Positions 5,860-13,100 of a DNA stretch of 13,840 nt are shown one piece after another (within the stretch, counting starts at the first letter, position 1; each line of letters starts with the position of its first letter). This stretch comes from Chloroflexota bacterium. GTDB lineage: Bacteria; Chloroflexota; Ktedonobacteria; Ktedonobacterales; Ktedonobacteraceae. A model generated the notes under the pieces. It did not search any database, was not told the DNA's origin, and saw only the letters and a program-made list of their open reading frames with translations. Position numbers and translations under genes: made by a program. The stretch spans positions 3,067-16,906 of the forward strand of contig VBJK01000137.1 of the NCBI GenBank assembly GCA_005879655.1. Direction: 5' to 3'.

Positions 5860-8361
5860 ATGAAAGTATCACACAAGTGGGGGATGGTAGCAGTAGTACT
5901 AATTGGTCCGGCACTGGCCCTGATGGACGAGACCGTTGTTACTGTTATACTGTCTCAGATGCAAAATGCTTTTCAGACAGACTTAGCAACCATTACTTGG
6001 ACAGTCAACGCCTATTTTCTAGCCTTGGCAGCTGTGATCCCGGTTGCTGGCTACCTAAGCGATCGCATGGGATCAAAGCGGGTCTTTCTGGTGGCTCTGA
6101 CTCTATTTACCGCTGGTTCGGCGCTGTGTGGGCTGTCTCCTACCAAGGAAATGCTGTTTGCATCCCGTGTCTTACAGGGTATCGGCGGCGGTGCGCTGAT
6201 CCCATTAGCCGTTGCGATTATCTATCGTATCTTCCCTCCCAACGAGCGCGGCGTAGTCTCAGGAGTCATGGGCATTCCCCTTTTTGCGGCCCCAGCCCTG
6301 GGTCCCACAGTGGCAGGCTACCTGAGTACCAGCTTTAATTGGAACGCTGTCTTCCTTTTCAACGTACCCTTCGGGATACTGGCACTGCTCCTGTCTTTCT
6401 TCGTCTTGCCGGGACAGCAGTCCGAGCAGACTCAGGGAGCCGGAGGACGTTTTGATATTATAGGCCTGCTGCTCTCAATAGTTGGTGTTACCGCTCTGAT
6501 TTATGGTATCACCGAGGCTGGTTCAAATGGTTGGGGTCAGGCTACAGTCCTAATCTCTCTTCTGATTGGTGTGGTGGTTCTGGCAGCCTTTATCGTGGTA
6601 GAACTGCGGGTAAGCGACCCTGTTCTAGATCTGCGACTTTTCACCAATTATACGTTTGCTATTTCAAACATTCTGACATATCTGACTATAGGTGTATACG
6701 TTGGGTCTCTGTTCCTGCTCCCACTCTTCTTTGAAAACGTGCGGGGCGACACAGCACTGAGCGCAGGTTCGTTCTTGATTGGTCAGGGTCTGGCGCTTGG
6801 TGTGGGCATGTCAATCTCGGGTATGCTCTATAACCGCCTGGGACCTCGCGTTCTGACAGTGCTTGGCCTGCTTCTTGCGGTTGGCGGCACCTATATGATG
6901 ACACAAATCGATGTGAACACAACTGGGCAATCACTGCAAATCTGGCTGATTCTGCGTGGTTTGGGTCTAGGCTTTGTCGGTCAGTCTACGCAAACGATAT
7001 CACTATCGGTAGTCAGTAATAGGGACATGGCCAAGGCTTCGTCACTGATCAATGTGATGCGCCAAATTGCTACATCGATTGCCGTGGCGGCGCTGGCCAC
7101 TTACATGACGCTGCAGGCTGCAACCTACGGTGTAGGACCGCAAGCTCTGGTAGCGGGCTTAACAGATGCCTTTTGGATTGTTCTGATCCTCTGGGCAGTC
7201 AGTATTCCATTAGCTCTGGTCATGGGGCGTGATCCGGTGGTAGAGGCCCTTAAACAGGCAAAACAGGTGAATGCGACCGGAGAAGTGGTCCAGATCGCTA
7301 GTGTACCCAAAGTAATCTCGACCCTGGCAGCCAATGGCGAGCAGATTATGGGGCCAGAGATTCTCCTGTGGCACTCTCCTGAAAACCATGTCGTGAATGG
7401 TTTCGTGCTTAGGGTGGACAAAAACCACTTTTGCGTTTTGAAATCACATGGCGTGGTCCTCAATGTCTATGAGGCTGGTCAACATATCGTACAACCTCCT
7501 GACCTCCCTCACTTCGACTCAATACAACTGACGTTCTCTGGGGAGCCAATTCCCTGGCAGTACGAGGTTCTTTACATCAATCGTGCCAAGTTGCTTGTAA
7601 GGGCTAGTGGTGTCGCTCTCTCGCATGAAATGGCCGAGGTGAATTATCGTGTAGATTACTATATCCATGTTGCCACCCGCGAAGATGCGATCCAACTTGT
7701 TGAGCATATGCCCTACCTCGACCATACTCTGACCATTCGGGAGATGAGCGCATACGCAGAGCCAATTATTGAGGAGGCAATGAACCAACTGATGCTTATC
7801 ACGCCTCTGAGGGAAGCCCAAGGGCTAAAAATGATTCAAGACCTCTCACAACTAGTGTATCAGTACCTCCAGCCATTCCTGTCCACCTACGGAGTTACAC
7901 TGGACATGGTGAAAGTGCAAGGACTCAGTCCCCGCGATGAGCGCATGAAGGGGTTGATCACCCTGAAAGCCTTCGGCCTGAGCGAATTAGATGCTGTACA
8001 GCACTTTACAGCCATGCAGAAGAATGCCTCAGAACACCAGCTGAACAGGCAATATGAGGAGCTAGAGCAGAAATTGTACATGATCTGGCGCAACACGCTG
8101 GATCGCTACACGAACGAGATCATTACACTGCAAGCCGAGTTGGAGAACACTCGCGCCACTATTGGTCTATGCATGGATGCTCACAACACACGTCTCCAAG
8201 AGTTATCGCAAGCCATAAGCTCCGACTTACGGACAAGCGTCTCAACACTGAATATCAGTGAGGCAAGCCCACTGGCTGCTGCTCTTCCCGACAGGCCTCT
8301 CTCCTCGGATTCTAGGCCCTCTCATCAACCTACAGCGGTTCGCGGAAGTCTTGACCCTTAG
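5860..8361 (+). CDS. DHA2-type MFS exporter fused to an SPFH/band-7-like domain
   Basis: An 833-residue membrane protein. Residues 1-455 form a 14-helix DHA2 (EmrB/QacA-like) drug:proton antiporter: ALMDETVVTVIL in helix 1, motif A GYLSDRMGSKRV (64-75), motif B ASRVLQGIGGGALIP, and motif C APALGPTVAGY before NWNAVFLFNVPFG. Fourteen hydrophobic segments can be counted, so both ends face the cytoplasm. After a 50-residue linker, residues about 505-710 resemble SPFH/band-7 or YdjI-like 'virion core' proteins: VVNGFVLRVDKNHFCVLKSHG, YEAGQHIVQPPDLPHFDSI, PWQYEVLYIN and YLQPFLSTYGVTLDMVKVQGLSPRDERM. Residues 714-795 are a predicted coiled coil. Typical DHA2 exporters are about 480-520 residues, so the tail is an unusual fusion. 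The ATG follows AAGGAGG at 7-8 nt. Its place beside a PKS suggests product efflux or self-resistance. The last residues fall inside an inverted repeat. Confidence 0.83.
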   Translation: MKVSHKWGMVAVVLIGPALALMDETVVTVILSQMQNAFQTDLATITWTVNAYFLALAAVIPVAGYLSDRMGSKRVFLVALTLFTAGSALCGLSPTKEMLFASRVLQGIGGGALIPLAVAIIYRIFPPNERGVVSGVMGIPLFAAPALGPTVAGYLSTSFNWNAVFLFNVPFGILALLLSFFVLPGQQSEQTQGAGGRFDIIGLLLSIVGVTALIYGITEAGSNGWGQATVLISLLIGVVVLAAFIVVELRVSDPVLDLRLFTNYTFAISNILTYLTIGVYVGSLFLLPLFFENVRGDTALSAGSFLIGQGLALGVGMSISGMLYNRLGPRVLTVLGLLLAVGGTYMMTQIDVNTTGQSLQIWLILRGLGLGFVGQSTQTISLSVVSNRDMAKASSLINVMRQIATSIAVAALATYMTLQAATYGVGPQALVAGLTDAFWIVLILWAVSIPLALVMGRDPVVEALKQAKQVNATGEVVQIASVPKVISTLAANGEQIMGPEILLWHSPENHVVNGFVLRVDKNHFCVLKSHGVVLNVYEAGQHIVQPPDLPHFDSIQLTFSGEPIPWQYEVLYINRAKLLVRASGVALSHEMAEVNYRVDYYIHVATREDAIQLVEHMPYLDHTLTIREMSAYAEPIIEEAMNQLMLITPLREAQGLKMIQDLSQLVYQYLQPFLSTYGVTLDMVKVQGLSPRDERMKGLITLKAFGLSELDAVQHFTAMQKNASEHQLNRQYEELEQKLYMIWRNTLDRYTNEIITLQAELENTRATIGLCMDAHNTRLQELSQAISSDLRTSVSTLNISEASPLAAALPDRPLSSDSRPSHQPTAVRGSLDP

Positions 8362-8425
8362 AAGAGAGGGAGAACCACAGAACCAAAGGTCGGCCAAGGG
8401 TTCAATCTTTTTGCGAACCGCTGTA
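8331..8425. repeat. 95-bp inverted-repeat element overlapping the exporter stop
   Basis: TACAGCGGTTCGC (8331-8343) and its exact reverse complement (8413-8425) bracket 69 nt; a few more pairs including G-U extend the stem inward. The exporter's last nine or so codons and its stop (8359-8361) lie inside. No target duplication is evident. It may be a small non-autonomous element or a 3' mRNA hairpin. Confidence 0.5.
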
Positions 8426-8477
8426 AGAACGTATGAGCTTAGAGTCACGAATCAATACACGCCACCTACTGCGGCTC

Positions 8478-8552
8478 ACCGTATGGAGTAGGATTGGGAA
8501 CAGACGAGCCGCTGGCTCATCTGTTCCCAATCCTACTCCATACGGTCTTTTT
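8478..8552 (+). terminator. Strong intrinsic terminator of the exporter gene
   Basis: A 33-nt left arm (8478-8510) pairs with 8514-8546 with one mismatch (C8505/A8519), leaving a 3-nt loop (GCT). A T-run follows on the plus strand at 8548-8552. It lies 117 nt after the exporter stop and before the convergent P450 stop at 8654. The stem is much longer than an ordinary terminator. The remaining spacer to 8653 shows nothing else. Confidence 0.85.
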
Positions 8553-8653
8553 ATCAAAAGTACCTTGGGGGCTGGCACTTAGTCAATCCACAATAGCTGA
8601 GATATTTTGCTCCTACTACACCAAGCTAGAGGCAACACCAGAATTACTATATC

Positions 8654-9826
8654 CTAACGCTTTTGCACACGAAGTGGGAGCTGTTGCACACCGTACATAT
8701 TAAAGTTCTCAAAAAGCTGGAGTGGAACCTCACTGACACGCTGGACATCTTTGAAGCGTTCAATGAGCTGCTCCAGTAAAATTTTGGCTTCCAAGCGAGC
8801 AAGCGGGGCTCCAATACAAAAATGGATACCGGCACCAAAACCTTGGTGGTGGTTGGACGAGCGTCGGATATCAAATACTTCAGGATCACTCCACTGTTCT
8901 TCATCTCGATCACCGGACGCGGTCCAAGCAAATATCCCATACCCTACTGGGACCTGTTTTCCATCAATCTCAGTATCTCTGGTTGCTGTCCGTACTACTC
9001 GGTGCACCACAGGCCGAAAACGCAGCACCTCCTCAATAGTACTTGGCGCAAGAGAGGGATCAGCCCATAGTTCCTCACGTGCAGAGGGGTGCTCGTCTAA
9101 ACAGAGCAGGATATTGCCGATGAGAGGCCCTGTAGTCTCAAAACCAGCACTCAAGAGTATCACACAAAAATCCACGATTTCCTGTTCTGTGAGCGGCTGG
9201 TCATCAACCTGAGCATCTAAAAGAGCACTGACCAGATCGTCTTGCCTCTCTTGACGCTTTTGGACGAGTAATTCACGCATATAAGCCTCAATGGCCTGGA
9301 AAGCAGCGACGGAATCCTCTTGCGAGTGACCTGTCATGGCCTTAGCCCAGCGCCTAAAGTCGGCTTCCTGTGCAGGCGGAATACCCAGCATCTCAACAAT
9401 CACCCTCATAGGAAGCGGCCTAGCAAGATCTCGGATCACATCCAATGTGCCAGAAGCGGTAGAAGCGTCGAGCAGTTCGTTGACAATCCCTCGGATCTTG
9501 TCAGCCTGCTGGGCAATGGCGCGAGGGGTAAAGGCTTGAGAGACCAGAGTGCGTAACTTCTTATGACGAGGAGGATCGATAACGAGGATACTTCCCCTTT
9601 CTGCTCCTTCCTCCTCTCCACCAAATATTCCCTTTGAGGAGAAGAGAAGTGGATCAGTAAGAACCGCGTGCACATCCCTATAGCGGAATACCTCGCACAA
9701 TTGGTCCTGTTCATCAATAGAGACCGGATCGGTCATACGTTTCTGCTTATACCAAGTAAAGGGATCGAATCCCAAACTGGAGAGAGGGCGTTTTTGCTGA
9801 AGCTCATAGAGTGTGCATGTCGTCAT
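8654..9826 (-). CDS. Cytochrome P450, probable polyketide-tailoring oxidase
   Basis: A 390-residue soluble bacterial class I P450, which would hydroxylate or otherwise oxidise a substrate using O2 and electrons from a ferredoxin partner not seen here. Motifs, numbered from the ATG at 9826: I-helix AGFETTG (227-233) with the acid-alcohol pair E230/T231; ExxR of the K helix EVLR (266-269); and the heme-binding loop FGAGIHFCIG with the cysteine ligand C337. DPPRHKKLRTLVSQAF in the C-helix region is typical. Length and motifs fit the CYP107/PksS-like group often found in polyketide clusters. The ATG at 9826 is preferred because AGGGTGG lies just upstream; an in-frame GTG at 9835 would add three residues but has no ribosome site. 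It diverges from the PKS gene and is likely under the TTGACA promoter at 9918-9947. Confidence 0.9.
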   Translation of the reverse strand: MTTCTLYELQQKRPLSSLGFDPFTWYKQKRMTDPVSIDEQDQLCEVFRYRDVHAVLTDPLLFSSKGIFGGEEEGAERGSILVIDPPRHKKLRTLVSQAFTPRAIAQQADKIRGIVNELLDASTASGTLDVIRDLARPLPMRVIVEMLGIPPAQEADFRRWAKAMTGHSQEDSVAAFQAIEAYMRELLVQKRQERQDDLVSALLDAQVDDQPLTEQEIVDFCVILLSAGFETTGPLIGNILLCLDEHPSAREELWADPSLAPSTIEEVLRFRPVVHRVVRTATRDTEIDGKQVPVGYGIFAWTASGDRDEEQWSDPEVFDIRRSSNHHQGFGAGIHFCIGAPLARLEAKILLEQLIERFKDVQRVSEVPLQLFENFNMYGVQQLPLRVQKR

Positions 9827-9910
9827 GATTTCCACCCTGTCTGGATACTAATTGATCGGTTCCCGTAATAGCAGGTACCAATCACCTGTATTTTCTGAAA
9901 CGGAAAGTAA

Positions 9911-9925
9911 TGTATATAATATACA
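9911..9925. promoter_or_regulatory. 15-bp palindromic operator candidate
   Basis: TGTATAT-A-ATATACA has perfect 7-nt inverted arms around a single A. It overlaps the -10 element of the minus-strand P450 promoter, the classic position for a dimeric repressor (TetR, MarR or similar). No cognate regulator gene is adjacent. Confidence 0.5.
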
Positions 9926-9947
9926 AGAGACCTTTTTATATTGTCAA
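9918..9947 (-). promoter_or_regulatory. Candidate promoter of the P450 gene
   Basis: On the minus strand a perfect -35 TTGACA (9947-9942) and a -10 TATATT (9923-9918) are 18 nt apart, about 92 nt before the P450 ATG. The -10 sits within the 15-bp palindrome at 9911-9925. Confidence 0.6.
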
Positions 9948-9996
9948 GTATTATGTATTGTTTTGCTATGTTTTTGAATATGGTAATATATGGCTA

Positions 9997-10026
9997 TTGG
10001 ATAATTTGAAGCTTTTATGCTATAAT
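9997..10026 (+). promoter_or_regulatory. Candidate promoter of the PKS gene
   Basis: TTGGAT (9997-10002) and a consensus TATAAT (10021-10026) preceded by TGC (extended -10) are 18 nt apart in the AT-rich divergent spacer. Two ATATGG copies 10 nt apart (9978-9983, 9988-9993) end just before the -35 and could be an activator site. Expected transcripts would have a leader of about 110 nt to the ATG at 10146. Confidence 0.6.
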
Positions 10027-10145
10027 CATTAAAAACCCCTTATTACTTTTAAACAATGGCAGAGAAGAGCGATAAGTGTCACACGATACGAAAACGGGGT
10101 CAACCTCAAGATACCTCATATGTTACAAGAAAGGAAAGTGCAAGA

Positions 10146-13100
10146 ATGGTAGAATTTCTCTTCCCAGACCAGGATTCTGAACAGCAGGGCATGGAAACAC
10201 CTATGCCTGCCACTACCGAAGAAAGCTCTGATAATTATGAGATATGTAGGGAAAGGCGCAGTTCAGATGTCGCCATCATTGGCATATCAGGCAGATTCGC
10301 TGGTTCCGCAAACCTTTCCACCTTCTGGTCTCATCTCCAAGCGGGAGAGAGTTGTATTGAGGAGATTCAGCGCGAAAGTTGGAAGACAAGCACACTTGCA
10401 GACCCTGACCTCAAATGTGTGAATCCTACTCAGGCCAAATGGGGGGGGATGTTACAAAACATCGATCAATTTGATCCGCTATTTTTCAACATTTCACCGC
10501 TTGAGGCGGCCAGAATGGACCCACAACAGCGTTTATTCCTCGAAGAGGTGTATAAATCTGTTGAAGATGCAGGGTATGCTACTGAGCAATTAGCGGAGAA
10601 AAAGGTTGGCGTGTTTGTGGGAGCGAGGGCTGGAGACTATCAAGAGCAAATCCTACAGAGAGACGGCACGAGACGCTTGTCCGAGACCGATGCCCATCTC
10701 TTTTTAGGCAACGATATGGCTATGCTTGCCGCAAGGATCTCCTATTTTTTGAACCTTAAGGGTGCAAGCTTAACGATAGATACGGCTTCTTCCTCTTCTC
10801 TGGTAGCCATCCACTTGGCGTGTGAAAGTCTGCGTAGTGGGGAATCAGAAATGGCATTAGCAGGCGGCGTCTTTGTCATGAGCTCGCCCCAATACTATCT
10901 GATGGCAGCAAAGACACACATGCTTTCACCTGATGGCACATGCAGGACCTTTGATAAGAGTGCTAACGGGATCGTACTTGGGGAGGGTGTTGGGGCTCTC
11001 GTGCTCAAGCCATTGGATGCCGCTATCGAAGACGGGAATCATATTTATGGCATTATTAAAGGTTCTGCTACCAATCAGGATGGGCGCACTAAAGGGATAA
11101 CAGCCCCCAATATGCTTTCACAAAAAGCTTTACTCGTTTCTCTGTATCAAAAGGCTACCATTGATCCCGCAACGGTGAGCTACATTGAAGCTCATGGAAC
11201 CGGCTCCAAGCTTGGTGATCCTATTGAAGTGCAAGCATTAACGGCAGCGTTCCGCGCATTTACAGGCAAAACTCAATTTTGTGCTATTGGATCACACAAG
11301 ACAAACTTCGGCCATACTATTATGACTGCTGGAATAGCCGGTGTTTTTAAAGTTTTGCTGGCCATGAAATACCAGCAAATCCCCCCTACTATTAATGTTG
11401 AAGAGGCCAATCCGCAGATTGATTGGCAGAACAGTCCCTTTTTCATCAACACAGAGTTAAGAGAATGGAAAAGTCGTGATGGGAGTCCCAGACGTGCAGG
11501 GGTCAGTTCATTTGGCTTGAGTGGAACCAATTGCCATCTCATTCTTGAGGAGCCTCCTCTGAACAAGAAAAGAGCAGACGAGCAAACCAAGCCCGCTTAT
11601 TTTTTTCCCATCTCTGCCAAGACAAAAGCTGCCCTCTCGCAAAAAGTGGGAAATCTGATTAGATGGTTAGAAAAAGAAGGAGGAACGTATTCAGTCGAAG
11701 ATATTTCTTACACCTTGGTCCAAGGCCGCAGTCATTTTGCCGTGCGCTCTGCGGTAGTAGCGAGAGATATCCATGAACTCAAGCAATGTCTCAGCACCAT
11801 CATGAGCCAGGACAGGTCAGAGCATGAGGTCGAAAAGGAAAAAGGGTATGCTTCACAGATGGAGCCCCTCTTACGTCCATATGGCTCTTGGCTGCTGCAA
11901 GAATTAATAAAGGGCGCTTCTATAAATCAAAATGAATTTAAAGATAGATTATCTATTTTGGCAGATTTATATGTAAAAGGATGCAATCTGGAGTGGGATC
12001 AATTATTTGAAAAGGGGAGAGGCCACCGCGTACCATTGCCAACATATCCATTTATCGGAGAGTCTTACTGGATAGCAGAATGTGGATCTCATCTCTCTAC
12101 GCGGGAGCAGAGTGAGAGTTTATTGAAGAGCTATGCGGGAGATTTGTCTGGTCTCACCAATCCTGAATATGAGAGTGAACGGAGACAAGAGGGCCGAGAC
12201 AAGCTACAGCCCCTACGGGAGGCGCTCACGCACACAGTTTCCCGCTTGCTCAAAGTTCGGGTTGGGGATATCGATGTCGAGACGGAACTCTCAGAGTACG
12301 GTTTTGATTCAATTACCTTCACTGCGTTTGCTAATGATCTCAATCAGGCCTATCAGCTTGATCTGACACCTGCACTCTTCTTTGAGAATTCGACTCTAGA
12401 ACGTCTTGCTCGGTACCTGCATGAAACCTATGCATCTGTTCTCGCTCCCTATTTCTCTATAGTCTCTCTTGCGACAGACGAAGTACCACCCGAATCTTCT
12501 CTCTCCCAACAACACTCACACATGAGGCGTTCGGCGGGTTCCCTCATCCCAGAATATGCTGAACCAATTGCCATTATCGGCATGAGTGGCGCGTTTCCTC
12601 AGGCCCCTGACGTGCAGAGCTTGTGGAGGAATCTGCTCGAAAGTCGAGACTGTATTGGTGAAATACCAGCCTCGCGCTGGGATTGGCAAACCTATTTCGG
12701 CAATCCAACAACCTCCAATCCCAATAAGACGAACATCAAATGGGCCGGAGTAATAGAGAGCGTTGAACTGTTTGATCCCCTGTTCTTTGGCATCTCTCCT
12801 CGCGAAGCCGAGCAGATGGACCCGCAGCAACGACTCCTGATGATGTATGTGTGGAAGGCGATAGAGGACGCCGGGTATGCTGCATCGAGCCTCTCGGGAA
12901 CCAATACCGCTCTATTTGTGGGCACAGCAAGCAGTGGATATAATGAGCGATTATTTCGTGCTAATATGGCAATTGAAGGCCACTCGTCCACGGGTCTAAC
13001 TCCATCAGTAGGCCCCAATCGCATGAGCTATTTTCTCAATCTGCACGGACCCAGCGAGGCGATCGAGACTGCGTGCTCCAGTTCCCTGGTAGCTATTCAC

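Noticed and set aside
8258..8703. Two plus-strand frames (8258-8491, 8494-8703) near the exporter end
   Set aside because: They read through the inverted repeat and both arms of the terminator hairpin, and overlap real gene ends.
10056..10145. Earlier in-frame ATG (10056) as the PKS start
   Set aside because: No Shine-Dalgarno precedes it, whereas AAGGAAA is 8 nt before the ATG at 10146. It remains possible and would add 30 residues.
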